64,000 bases of DNA from Bacillus pinisoli. Lineage in GTDB: Bacteria; Bacillota; Bacilli; Bacillales; SA4. The position numbers were made by a program, and so were the translations under genes. The stretch spans positions 248,001 to 312,000 of the forward strand of contig NZ_JAJQKI010000001.1 of assembly GCF_023036475.1 (NCBI RefSeq), read 5' to 3'. Shown piece after piece: positions 36,874 to 44,858 of the stretch (its first letter is position 1; every line of letters begins with the position of its first letter). The notes under the pieces are model-generated. The model had not been told where the DNA came from and did not search any database. It worked only from the letters and a program-made list of their open reading frames with translations.

Positions 36874-37881
36874 TTGACTACTAGCGATGGCCGTAATATT
36901 ACACTAACTGCTACTGAACAAGGTGAGTTATGGAGGAATTATATAGGAGAAACCTTAACGAACTGCGTGTACACACACTACCTTGAGAATGTGGAAGATC
37001 AACGAATCAAAGAATTGGTTGAAAAAGCTCAGACCATTGCAGAAAAACATATTTCAAAATTAAAGAAAATATTCTCTCAAGAACAATTTCCAACACCTAT
37101 TGGATTTACGGAAAATGATGTGACTAAAGGGGCACCTAGATTATTCTCAGATAAATTTTATCTATTTTATTTAAAAGAACTTTCTAGAATCAATCTGATT
37201 TTATTAGCTAATGCATTGACGGTATCCTTTAGGGAGGATATTAGAAAATATTTCGATGAATGTATTGATGACATAAGCGAACTATATCAAGATGCGGTTA
37301 ACGCTATGCTAGCCAAAGGTCTTATTATTCGCGCACCGTTCATCCCTATTCCTAAGACGTCAGAATATGTTGAGAATAAAGATTTCTTACATAAGGCTGT
37401 CGGCAAACAGCGCCCAATGGCATCCACCGAAATTACGGCCATGTATGTAGGCTTAGATTCCAACCAGCTAGGAAAATCTATTATGATGGGATTTAGTCAA
37501 GTAGTCACTAGCAAGGACATTAAACAATACATGATTCGCGGCAGAGATATTTCACAGAAGAACATTACGATCTTACAGGACTTACTGACTAAAGATAATC
37601 TACCTTCCCCACAACTTTGGGATCCGGAAGTGTTAGAGTCAAGAGAGGCTCCCTTTTCTGAAAAGTTAATGTTGTTTCATGTTTCCTTGGCAAACGGTGG
37701 GAGCTTAATTAACTACGGACTTTCTCTTGCAGGTACGTATCGCTACGATATCAGTTCAGATATCGCAAGGCTTGTCGCCGAAGTTGGAAAATTCTCAGAT
37801 GACGGGGCTAAGCTCCTGATTAAAAAGGGATGGTTTGAGCAACCACCTTTAGCAGCTGATCGAGATGAGCTGGTGAAATAG
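36874..37881 (+). CDS. DUF3231 family protein
   Basis: 335 residues from a TTG with GGGAGG eight bases upstream; the longer frame to 36802 has no site. Two repeated ferritin-like helical halves, each starting with LTATEQGELWRNYI or ISTEITAMYVGL-type sequence and ending in a loop with FTENDVTKGAPRLFSDKF. This matches DUF3231 proteins of Bacilli, which have no assigned function; some are spore-associated. No metal ligand set (ExxH) is evident, so an iron-storage role is not supported. Confidence 0.85.
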   Translation: MTTSDGRNITLTATEQGELWRNYIGETLTNCVYTHYLENVEDQRIKELVEKAQTIAEKHISKLKKIFSQEQFPTPIGFTENDVTKGAPRLFSDKFYLFYLKELSRINLILLANALTVSFREDIRKYFDECIDDISELYQDAVNAMLAKGLIIRAPFIPIPKTSEYVENKDFLHKAVGKQRPMASTEITAMYVGLDSNQLGKSIMMGFSQVVTSKDIKQYMIRGRDISQKNITILQDLLTKDNLPSPQLWDPEVLESREAPFSEKLMLFHVSLANGGSLINYGLSLAGTYRYDISSDIARLVAEVGKFSDDGAKLLIKKGWFEQPPLAADRDELVK

Positions 37882-37888
37882 CCCTCAT

Positions 37889-37916
37889 TAAACCACCTAT
37901 TTAGGTGGTTTTGTTA
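37889..37916 (+). terminator. Terminator of the DUF3231 gene
   Basis: AACCACC, loop TATTTA, GGTGGTT followed by TTG. Confidence 0.8.
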
Positions 37917-38011
37917 TTTGTAAGCATATACCTTACATTGACACTAAGTAATCCATTTTCTATAATAAATTGTATGTATAGCAACTAATTTTACTAGGGT
38001 GAGGGATTGGC

Positions 38012-38446
38012 TTGAAGTTATCGTTTCATGATTATATTAGTATTAAGTTACATAAGACCGACCTAAACCTTACAAGCTTTATAAAGGCAAAGCTCGAGCC
38101 CTTTAATCTAGCTCCTGAACAAAATTTGATCATGATGCTGCTCTGGGAGAAAGATGGGCTAACTCAGAACCAATTAGTGGAGAGTTTAAACAAGGACAAA
38201 ACTAATATTGCCAGAATGGCTTCGAATCTTGAAAGCAAAGGGTTTATTCAACGATTAAATTGCCCTAATGATCGTCGCTCTGTACGTTTATTTCTTACAG
38301 AAAAGGGTAAAGAGTTAGGAGAACAAATCATTCCGATTGCTGAGGAGTTTAATGATATTGTGTGTAGTGGTTTCACCAAAGAAGAACTACTTCAGTTAGA
38401 AAACCTCCTTGGTAGAATGAACAAAAATGTAGAAAAGCTTTTATAA
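38012..38446 (+). CDS. MarR-family regulator
   Basis: 144 residues from a TTG with GTGAGGG upstream. Winged helix in the middle (LTQNQLVESLNKDKTNIARM and LESKGFIQRLNCPNDRRSVR) with the beta-wing NDRR motif of MarR proteins; N- and C-terminal helices form the dimer. It precedes a FAD protein gene by about 120 bases on the same strand, so it probably controls that gene. Confidence 0.92.
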   Translation: MKLSFHDYISIKLHKTDLNLTSFIKAKLEPFNLAPEQNLIMMLLWEKDGLTQNQLVESLNKDKTNIARMASNLESKGFIQRLNCPNDRRSVRLFLTEKGKELGEQIIPIAEEFNDIVCSGFTKEELLQLENLLGRMNKNVEKLL

Positions 38447-38567
38447 GCTTTTTCTTTTGTTTATTTAGTTGCTACAACAACCTTTACGCTATATTGATAT
38501 AAATAGGCTATTTACTATTTACTATTTATATTTTATATAAAAAAATCAAATTGGAGGTTTACATCAT

Positions 38568-39128
38568 ATGTACGATATCATAGTTTTAGGTGGCGGCCCT
38601 GCTGGAACAAGTGCTGCTATATTTGCAGCAAAAGCAGGTAAACAAACAATCGTATTTGAAAATGGAAAGAGCATGACTAATCGTGCTTGGGTAGAAAATC
38701 ATTATGGTGTTAGTGAAATTGCTGGCCCTGACCTGATTGAAACTGGTAAAAAGCAAGCAACTAAGTTTGGCGCAGAATTTAAAGAGGAAACTGTTGTAGG
38801 TGTAACTTCTCTTGATAATGGATTTTCTGTGAAAACAGAAAACGGAACGTATGAGACGAAGCATGTCCTATTTGCAACCGGAGCACTTACTGACCTAGCT
38901 GAAAAAGTTGGGATAAACGTGGTAGCTGGTACGGAGCCTAGAATCAAATCTATTATTGAAGTAGACCCAAATGGTAAAACAAATATAGACGGCATCTGGG
39001 CTGCTGGAACTGTTGCTGGGGTGAGTGTCCATACAATCATTACGGCTGGGAATGGTGCTTCCGTTGCCATTAATATTATTAGCGAATTAAATGGCGAACG
39101 TTACGTTGACCATGATGTATTAAAATAG
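38568..39128 (+). CDS. Short FAD protein, thioredoxin-reductase-like
   Basis: 186 residues with GGAGGT before the ATG. The FAD-binding motif VLGGGPAGTSAAIFAAKAGK at the start and GIWAAGTVAGVSVHTIITAG at the end match thioredoxin reductases, but the NADPH domain and CxxC that normally lie between (about 120 residues) are missing, so the protein is a single FAD domain. Similar short forms exist in Bacilli, paired with MarR genes as here. It would need a partner for reduction, or be a flavin-binding sensor. Confidence 0.85.
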   Translation: MYDIIVLGGGPAGTSAAIFAAKAGKQTIVFENGKSMTNRAWVENHYGVSEIAGPDLIETGKKQATKFGAEFKEETVVGVTSLDNGFSVKTENGTYETKHVLFATGALTDLAEKVGINVVAGTEPRIKSIIEVDPNGKTNIDGIWAAGTVAGVSVHTIITAGNGASVAINIISELNGERYVDHDVLK

Positions 39129-39139
39129 AATATGTAAAA

Positions 39140-39178
39140 CGCAGGGGGTCTAAGTTGAAAAACTCCCTGCTTTTTTGT
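39140..39178 (+). terminator. Terminator of the FAD protein gene
   Basis: GCAGGG and CCCTGC pair around a loop of about 20 bases and are followed by TTTTTTG. Confidence 0.7.
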
Positions 39179-39228
39179 TTTAAATAGGTGTCTGGTCGTT
39201 TTTGAAAAGCTTTTTTAGACGTATTTTT

Positions 39229-39720
39229 CTTGCGAGTTCGAGCTATTTACTTGCTGGTTTCCTGGTTTTTCTTGCGACTTGGACCTGGTTTCTTGCGGCT
39301 TTATTTTTTTCTTGCGAGTTCGAGCTATTTACTTGCTGGTTTCCTCGTTTTTCTTGCGACTTGGCCCTAGTTTCTTGCGACTTCGCATTTTTCTTGCGAG
39401 TTCGAGCTATTTACTTGCTGGTTTCCTGGTTTTTCTTGCGACTTGGACCTGGATTCTTGCGGCATTGTGCTTTTCTTGCGAGTTCGAGCTATTTACTTGC
39501 TGGTTTCCTGGTTTTTCTTGCGACTTGGACCTGGTTTCTTGCGACTTTGTTTTTTCTTGCGAGTTCAACCTATTTTCTTGCTGGTTCAACAATTTTTCTT
39601 GCGACTTGGCCCTAGTTTCTTGCGACTTCGAATTTTTCTTGCGAGTACAATCTATTTACTTGCTGGTTTCCTGGTTTTTCTTGCGACTTGAGACTCTTTT
39701 CTTGCGACTTTGACTATGTA
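39229..39720. repeat. Nested tandem repeat: six 82-nt units, each of four CTTGC 20-21-mers
   Basis: Units start with CTTGCGAG at 39229, 39311, 39393, 39475, 39556 and 39638, spaced 82, 82, 82, 81 and 82. Each splits into four parts of about 20 bases that begin CTTGCGAG, CTTGCTGG, CTTGCGAC and CTTGCGRC/AC. Open frames exist on both strands only because the period lacks stops; translations are Phe/Leu/Cys-rich and have no start sites, so it is not coded as protein. It fills the gap between two convergent terminators. Confidence 0.93.
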
Positions 39721-39761
39721 ACCATGCAAAATTAAACTCATCAACCTCTCCTTATACAGTC

Positions 39762-39804
39762 AAAAAATAAAGCCCTAAATCAAAACTACCTGATTTAGGG
39801 CTTC
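39762..39804 (-). terminator. Terminator of the HAD phosphatase gene
   Basis: AAGCCCTAAATCA and TGATTTAGGGCTT form a 13-bp stem; on the minus strand TTATTTTTTG follows. Confidence 0.93.
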
Positions 39805-39824
39805 TATCATTATTTAGTCTCATT

Positions 39825-40490
39825 TTACTTAATCATTTTTTCTTCCAACTGGAGCAGTAATTGTTCGAACCCGATGTAGGACATGGATTCAATTCGGTGT
39901 ATATGTCCTTCAAATTTAATCAATTTAGTAACTGGGTTTGGTACAACTACACAATGTAGCCCTGCTTTAAGTGCTGCAACTAAGCCATTCTTTGAATCTT
40001 CAAACACTACAGTATCATTTGCCTTTACGTTAAGTCCTTCAATTGCTTGAAAATATAGTTCAGGATCTGGCTTGACCATTTTCACATCATCTGACGTTCT
40101 GATAATGTCAAAGTAACCCTTGATTTCAAATTTATTAAGAAAACTTTCTACCCATTTTCGACTGGAGCTTGAAGCTAACCCAATTTTCAACCCCTTCTGT
40201 TTGGCTATCTTCAAATAGTCTAAAACACCATCTCTTAGCTGCAGTTTCTCCATTTCATTTTCATACAAAGCATGTACTTTTTGGTTAATGAGGTGACGAT
40301 CAATGGGCTGTGAAGTTAGGCCAGACATTCTTTCAAACAACACATCGTCTGTTGTTCCGATACACAAAGCAAAATCATGAACTTGCAGATCACAATCATA
40401 CTCTGCAAAAGCTTCCTTATATGCGTGAAACCAAACTGTTTCTGTGTCCACAATCAGTCCATCAAAATCGAATATTACAGCTTTAATCAT
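39825..40490 (-). CDS. HAD-family phosphatase, beta-phosphoglucomutase-like (YhcW type)
   Basis: 221 residues. Nucleophile and acid Asp are in FDFDGLIVDTE near residues 8-10; LASSSSRKWV near 106 is motif II, KPDPELYFQA is motif III, and VFEDSKNGLVAALKAG motif IV holds the metal-binding Asp. The sequence is closest to the Bacillus YhcW type, which dephosphorylates sugar phosphates. No neighbouring sugar genes indicate a substrate. Confidence 0.92.
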   Translation of the reverse strand: MIKAVIFDFDGLIVDTETVWFHAYKEAFAEYDCDLQVHDFALCIGTTDDVLFERMSGLTSQPIDRHLINQKVHALYENEMEKLQLRDGVLDYLKIAKQKGLKIGLASSSSRKWVESFLNKFEIKGYFDIIRTSDDVKMVKPDPELYFQAIEGLNVKANDTVVFEDSKNGLVAALKAGLHCVVVPNPVTKLIKFEGHIHRIESMSYIGFEQLLLQLEEKMIK

Positions 40491-40644
40491 GATAGTGGTC
40501 TCCTTACTTATTAATATTCTACTCTAAATTCTATTACTTTAAGTAAATACTAATCTTATAAAAATTCAAGTAATACTTCTTAATCACACTTTATGATATA
40601 TAATTAGAATAATCAGATAAATATATGAAAAGGGAGGCGACTGT

Positions 40645-42141
40645 ATGACCTTTGTCTATAAAGATTATGACGGATTAGGATTGGCTACACTCATTAGGAA
40701 CAAGGAAGTAACGAAAGAAGAAGTCCTTCAAGCTGCCATTCAAGAGATTGAAAGTCATAATGGAGCACTAAATGCTGTTAACAACAAGTTCTATGGAGAC
40801 GGTAGAGTTCCTAGGTCAGTAGAATCTGGTAGATTTGAAGGAGTTCCTGTTCTATTAAAGGATCATTTACAACAAGAAGTGAGTGGAGAAACCATTACAT
40901 CTGGTTCAAGAGTGTATCAGCATTATAAAGGGAAAGTAGATTCATCATTTGTCAAAAAATTAAAGTCTTCAGGGGTAGCCATTTTAGGGCAGACGAATAT
41001 CCCTGAATTCGCTTTAATGGGTATCACTGAGCCAGCACTACATGGTCCTACCCGCAATCCGTGGAATGTTGACTATACTCCTGGTGGGTCAAGTGGTGGT
41101 TCAGCGGCAGCAGTATCAGTAGGTATGGTTCCCATTGCCGGGGCCAATGATGGCGGTGGATCCATTCGAATACCCGCAGCATTTTGTGGAATATTTGGTC
41201 TAAAACCCACCCGTGGAAGAACCCCAGTTGGACCTTCCTATGGGCGTAACTGGCAAGGGGCATCCGTTGATCATGTTCTCTCTCGAACAGTCAGGGATAG
41301 TGCAGCAATGTTAGACGAGCTCAAAACAACCGAAAGAGGAGCAGCCTATCAAGCCATTCCCTTTGACCAGTCATACTTAGAAATAATGAATAAACCTATG
41401 GGCAAGCCCCTAACCATTGCTTATTCCACACAGTCACCTATTGGTAGTGACGTTGATGCAGAATGCAAAGAGGCCGTCCTAAAAACAGCCAAGCTTCTTG
41501 AAGAGATGGGACATCATGTTGAGGAAAAAGATGCTCCTGTCGATGGAGCTAAAATTGCAAAGAGCTATATTCACATGTACTTCGGTGAAGTTGCTGCTAG
41601 CCTTCGTGGAATGGAAGAATTATTGGGACGAACTACTAGATTTGGAGATGTTGAACCTACCACTTGGCTACTAGGATTATTAGGAAGAGTAACTACAGCT
41701 GAGGAGTTTGTGCTAAGCATCCAAGAATGGGACAGAGCTTCATACCAGATGGAGGAATTCCATCAACAATATGATTTATATTTGACTCCAACAACCGCTT
41801 TTCCACCCTCTAAAATAGGAGAGTTGAATTCTACAGGCTTTGAGAAAGTACTGATTGAACTTGTTGGAAGGCTAGGTTGGGCCGGACTTTTAAAAAAAGC
41901 AGGAATGATTAATCAGATTGTAGAGAATAGCTTAAGACGAACCCCCTTTACTCAACTTGCTAATTTAACTGGACAACCTGCAATGTCTGCACCACTTCAT
42001 CTAACAAAGGACGGACTTCCTTGTGGTGTTCAATTTATCGCTCCAAAAGGTAAAGAAGACATACTATTCCAACTAGCAGGAGAGTTAGAACGAACTGAGC
42101 TTTGGTTACCTCCTGTATATAAAATAAAAAACCATACATAG
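40645..42141 (+). CDS. Amidase, amidase-signature family
   Basis: 498 residues with AGGGAGGCG before the ATG. The Ser-cisSer-Lys triad is visible: Lys in VLLKDHLQQ near 72, the cis-Ser in [14 protein letters not shown] near 152-154, and the nucleophile Ser in [20 protein letters not shown] near 176. Cleaves amides; it stands alone, so it is not the GatA of a GatCAB operon. No signal peptide. A convergent gene ends 13 bases downstream. Confidence 0.93.
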   Translation: MTFVYKDYDGLGLATLIRNKEVTKEEVLQAAIQEIESHNGALNAVNNKFYGDGRVPRSVESGRFEGVPVLLKDHLQQEVSGETITSGSRVYQHYKGKVDSSFVKKLKSSGVAILGQTNIPEFALMGITEPALHGPTRNPWNVDYTPGGSSGGSAAAVSVGMVPIAGANDGGGSIRIPAAFCGIFGLKPTRGRTPVGPSYGRNWQGASVDHVLSRTVRDSAAMLDELKTTERGAAYQAIPFDQSYLEIMNKPMGKPLTIAYSTQSPIGSDVDAECKEAVLKTAKLLEEMGHHVEEKDAPVDGAKIAKSYIHMYFGEVAASLRGMEELLGRTTRFGDVEPTTWLLGLLGRVTTAEEFVLSIQEWDRASYQMEEFHQQYDLYLTPTTAFPPSKIGELNSTGFEKVLIELVGRLGWAGLLKKAGMINQIVENSLRRTPFTQLANLTGQPAMSAPLHLTKDGLPCGVQFIAPKGKEDILFQLAGELERTELWLPPVYKIKNHT

Positions 42142-42155
42142 CTAGTATGGTTTTT
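42127..42155. terminator. Bidirectional terminator shared by convergent genes
   Basis: AAAAACCATAC and GTATGGTTTTT pair. The left arm lies inside the last codons of the amidase gene, and the right end touches the stop of the convergent gene. Confidence 0.9.
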
Positions 42156-42570
42156 ACACTTCTTTTATGATTAAAGAAACTTCATTTCCCTTGTCATTAA
42201 ATACTACCTGACTTACCATCTTACACATCATATAGATTCCTCGGCCGCGGGTAGAAAACTTTTGTTCGTCCAGTAGCTGATCTAACCCTTGTTTTTGGAT
42301 TAGATTTATTTTTTTGCTGACTAAGAAGCCTTCTCCCTGGTCTCTCACTGTAATCGTAACATCATTAGGTTGAGTAACAAATTGAATTGAAATTGGGAAA
42401 TCTCCATGCTCCATTGCATTGTGAACTGCTTCATATAAGGCAACTTTTGTTGAGAATTGTTGGGAGGTGGAGTGAAGTATGGTCAATTGCTTATTTAATT
42501 GAACACAAACCTCATCATATTGCTCCATATTATTAATCGTGAATCTGGTATTGTTCTCTAATAATGGCAT
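42154..42570 (-). CDS. RsbW/SpoIIAB-like ATP-binding protein
   Basis: 138 residues; the ATG was chosen with GGGAGGGG upstream, one codon after a TTG. It is a stand-alone GHKL ATPase: ALYEAVHNAMEHGDFPI with the Asn-type N box near 47, TVRDQGEGF near 78 and STRGRGIYMMCKMV near 107 as G boxes. Such proteins phosphorylate anti-anti-sigma factors or bind sigma. No antagonist gene is next to it, so its target is unknown; a degenerate kinase role is possible. Confidence 0.9.
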   Translation of the reverse strand: MPLLENNTRFTINNMEQYDEVCVQLNKQLTILHSTSQQFSTKVALYEAVHNAMEHGDFPISIQFVTQPNDVTITVRDQGEGFLVSKKINLIQKQGLDQLLDEQKFSTRGRGIYMMCKMVSQVVFNDKGNEVSLIIKEV

Positions 42571-42687
42571 CAATATTCCCCTCCCAAACGACCACTAATC
42601 TGTCACATCTAAAAATATTATAGTAAATTCAGAGTAGTTATTTTCAGAATTGCTCTGAATTGTAGACATCCAAGTATAAAATGTCGA

Positions 42688-42730
42688 ATCGTGTCCTTTA
42701 TTGTAATTATCGGTCGGACACGACTTTTCA
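42688..42730. other. Inverted repeat TCGTGTCC/GGACACGA
   Basis: Eight-base perfect arms separated by 22 bases, followed by CTTTTC on the plus strand; a weak terminator or an operator in the gap between the ATPase and the sporulation genes. Confidence 0.4.
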
Positions 42731-42839
42731 TAAGGCTATAGTGGAAAAAACCAAAATTTACTTTTTTAGTTTATTGTCCGTTTCTCTTTTAAACACCCCT
42801 ACATAAGATGTATTAACCTTTTAATTGGAGGTGTGATCT

Positions 42840-42929
42840 ATGAGTGGTGGATATGGTGCTGGATTTGCGCTTATCGTTGTATTGTTCATCCTACTAATTA
42901 TTGTAGGTACTTCTTATGTAAGCTACTAA
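42840..42929 (+). CDS. yjcZ: YjcZ-family small sporulation membrane peptide
   Basis: 29 residues with TTGGAGGTG before the ATG. The peptide starts MSGGYGAGFALIVVLFIL and continues as one hydrophobic helix ending in YVSY; this Gly/Tyr head and valine/leucine helix are the hallmark of YjcZ-type sporulation peptides. In Bacillus subtilis yjcZ is next to spoVIF, as here. A terminator follows. Confidence 0.88.
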   Translation: MSGGYGAGFALIVVLFILLIIVGTSYVSY

Positions 42930-42942
42930 TTTATTAAGTGAA

Positions 42943-42986
42943 ACCCTAGAGGTCAAATCAAATATTTTGGCCTCTAGGCCGTTTTA
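42943..42986 (+). terminator. Terminator of the yjcZ-like gene
   Basis: CCTAGAGGTCAAA and TTTGGCCTCTAGG pair and are followed by CCGTTTT. Confidence 0.85.
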
Positions 42987-43064
42987 CTAATAACGAAAAA
43001 TGTACAAACAAACCCTCCTTCAAATACATATAATACAACAACACCTTAATAAGGAGGGAACAGC

Positions 43065-43316
43065 ATGAGTGATATGTTTAAAGGGATCGAGAAAAAAACT
43101 GGAGTGAAAATGCAGGATATCATGAAGGTAGCTCAATCCCTGAATGGTGCCAATTTACAAGATGAGAAGACCATTAGAAATCTAGTAAAAGATTTAGCTC
43201 AAATGGCTAATAAAAATGTGCCGAAACAATTAGAAGATAAAATAGTAGAAACTCTTGTCAATAATAAACAAAAAATTGACGCATCGACTATTTCTAAGAT
43301 GCTTGGCAAAAAATAA
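43065..43316 (+). CDS. spoVIF: Stage VI sporulation protein F
   Basis: 83 residues with AAGGAGG before the ATG. The N-terminus FKGIEKKTGVKMQDIMKVAQ and C-terminus TISKMLGKK match SpoVIF, a protein needed for proper coat assembly and spore resistance late in sporulation. Full length for the family. Neighbouring yjcZ-like gene supports the call. Terminator after the gene is shared with the convergent yppG-like gene. Confidence 0.9.
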   Translation: MSDMFKGIEKKTGVKMQDIMKVAQSLNGANLQDEKTIRNLVKDLAQMANKNVPKQLEDKIVETLVNNKQKIDASTISKMLGKK

Positions 43317-43329
43317 ATTCTTCACGTAA

Positions 43330-43372
43330 AAAGGAAAGCTGTTTCATTAAACAGCTTTCCTTTCTTTCTTTA
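43330..43372. terminator. Bidirectional terminator between spoVIF and the yppG-like gene
   Basis: AAGGAAAGCTGTTT, CATT, AAACAGCTTTCCTT form a 14-bp stem. Confidence 0.93.
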
Positions 43373-43375
43373 ATT

Positions 43376-43588
43376 TCACTTTCCATTTAGGAATTTTGTA
43401 AGAACTGGGCTAACCTGGTCCATTAATTTTTTCATTTGCTTCGCAGTACCATCAATCTTCTTAAAGTCAATGCCCCCATCTGGTGTTTGATAATAAGAGA
43501 ATAAGTTTGTTTTTTTTCCCGGCTGAGCATTTCCTCCCTGTGGTCTAGGGGGATAAGGTGGCGGAAAATAACGTCTATTTGGAAACAT
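43376..43588 (-). CDS. yppG: YppG-family spore protein
   Basis: 70 residues with GAGGAGGG before the ATG. A proline-rich head (FPPPYPPRPQ) is followed by a short conserved tail, LFSYYQTPDGGIDFKKID then MKKLMDQVSPVLTKF, as in YppG proteins of Bacilli. Their role is unknown, thought to be spore-related. The location among sporulation genes fits. Confidence 0.8.
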   Translation of the reverse strand: MFPNRRYFPPPYPPRPQGGNAQPGKKTNLFSYYQTPDGGIDFKKIDGTAKQMKKLMDQVSPVLTKFLNGK

Positions 43589-43766
43589 ATCAAATCCCTC
43601 CTCTTATATTTAGTAGTCCATATATCCTATGAATCGTTCGTTTATTATGTTTAGTATACATGTCCCTAGTTCATAAAATTTCGTACAAAGAGTTCAGCCA
43701 AGTTAATAAAGAGCCGGTACATGCTCCTTCCTCTTGCCATATACTATGGAAAAAGGAGTTGTATAT

Positions 43767-43982
43767 ATGTTTAACTTAATACTTGGGCCCGTTATCTTTA
43801 ATAGCAATGAAGGAATCATAACAGGAGCTACACAAAATGCTTCACCTACTAGCACGGGTAAAACCATAACCGGTTCGGGAAGTTTTAACACAGGATTTTC
43901 GGTTGCTACTAATAACGGAATTAGTGCCTCTTCTACCATTGACCCAGATACTGTAGATTCAACGACAACAGAGGCTATATAA
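43767..43982 (+). CDS. GerPA/GerPF-like spore germination protein
   Basis: 71 residues from an ATG with AAGGAG upstream. Contains LGPVIFNSNEG, SPTSTGKTITGSGSFNTG and TNNGISASSTIDPD, the three conserved blocks of GerPA/GerPF proteins, which are needed for permeability of the spore coat to germinants. In most Bacilli gerPA-gerPF form an operon; here it is alone and somewhat shorter. Which paralogue it is cannot be decided. Confidence 0.85.
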   Translation: MFNLILGPVIFNSNEGIITGATQNASPTSTGKTITGSGSFNTGFSVATNNGISASSTIDPDTVDSTTTEAI

Positions 43983-44009
43983 CGAATAGTAGTACACTTT
44001 TTACAAACC

Positions 44010-44054
44010 AAAAAGAGCAAACCTACTTTTAAAAAGTAAGTTCGCTCTTTTTCT
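44010..44054. terminator. Terminator of the PAP2 and GerP-like genes
   Basis: AAAAGAGC..ACTT and AAGT..GCTCTTTT pair with a small bulge and T runs on both sides; it overlaps the stop of the PAP2 gene. Confidence 0.75.
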
Positions 44055-44718
44055 TTTTGGTAACGCCTATCCGTTCTGTCATTTTTTCGTATAAAAATAT
44101 ACAAATCATTAAGTATATAAAACCAATAGCAAAACCAGCTATAACATCTGTAAGATAGTGTGCTCTGAGTAAGATTCGACTTACCCCAATAAGAAATATA
44201 TACAAGCCAAGGGATATCAAAACTCCAGTTTTCACAGTCGAAGACGTCATGTGCTTACTAATTAAGTATAGGATCATTCCATAAAAAGCCATGGAAACAG
44301 TGGCATGTCCACTTGGGAAACTATACCCTAACGCATCTATAGCAGGATCTAGGATAGGACGCTCCCTTAAGAAAATGCCTTTTAGAATTTGGAACAGTTC
44401 ATTACTACCAATTAATACGACTGCCAAAGTCACCATTCCTATGTAATCTCTTGTTTTCCACCATAAAATAATCAAGGAAATTATACCGATTGTGATGACC
44501 ACTAGCTTATGCCCAAGATTCGTAAATAAGGAAATGAAACTATACAGGCTTCCTGTAATTGATTGTTCTGCCCACTCAACTATACGATTATCAAGTGACA
44601 AACCACCGCTCGAATGAATCACAAATGCTAGCGAACAGAATACTATAAGGCTAGCTAAAGTAGCCAGGAGCTTTACTGATATCACACGTCTATTTTCTAT
44701 TTTTCTACTAATCTCCAT
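44029..44718 (-). CDS. PAP2-family membrane phosphatase
   Basis: 229 residues from an ATG with GGAGGA upstream. Six membrane helices; catalytic motifs KGIFLRERP (near 115), SFPSGHA (near 132) and SRILLRAHYLTDVIAG (near 178) are complete. Such enzymes dephosphorylate undecaprenyl pyrophosphate or phosphatidylglycerophosphate on the outer face of the membrane. A BcrC-like role in cell-wall lipid recycling is plausible but not shown. Confidence 0.93.
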   Translation of the reverse strand: MEISRKIENRRVISVKLLATLASLIVFCSLAFVIHSSGGLSLDNRIVEWAEQSITGSLYSFISLFTNLGHKLVVITIGIISLIILWWKTRDYIGMVTLAVVLIGSNELFQILKGIFLRERPILDPAIDALGYSFPSGHATVSMAFYGMILYLISKHMTSSTVKTGVLISLGLYIFLIGVSRILLRAHYLTDVIAGFAIGFIYLMICIFLYEKMTERIGVTKKKKSELTF

Positions 44719-44858
44719 TTTATTCCTCCTCATCCCATTTAGTATATAATGAATGGCTAACAGAATGAACCACTTTCTAGACATTCTTTCTCTAAAAAAT
44801 GATATAGTAATAGTATAAATGTTTTTAAAAATCTGATAAACATTAGGAGGTTATCCAC

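Noticed and set aside
39202..39713. Several long overlapping open frames on both strands in the 39-kb repeat, Phe/Leu/Cys-rich
   Set aside because: They exist because the 82-nt unit carries no in-phase stop; no ribosome-binding site, and all frames give the same kind of low-complexity product.
39229..39720. CRISPR array
   Set aside because: Units are directly adjacent and subdivide into smaller repeats; there are no unique spacers.
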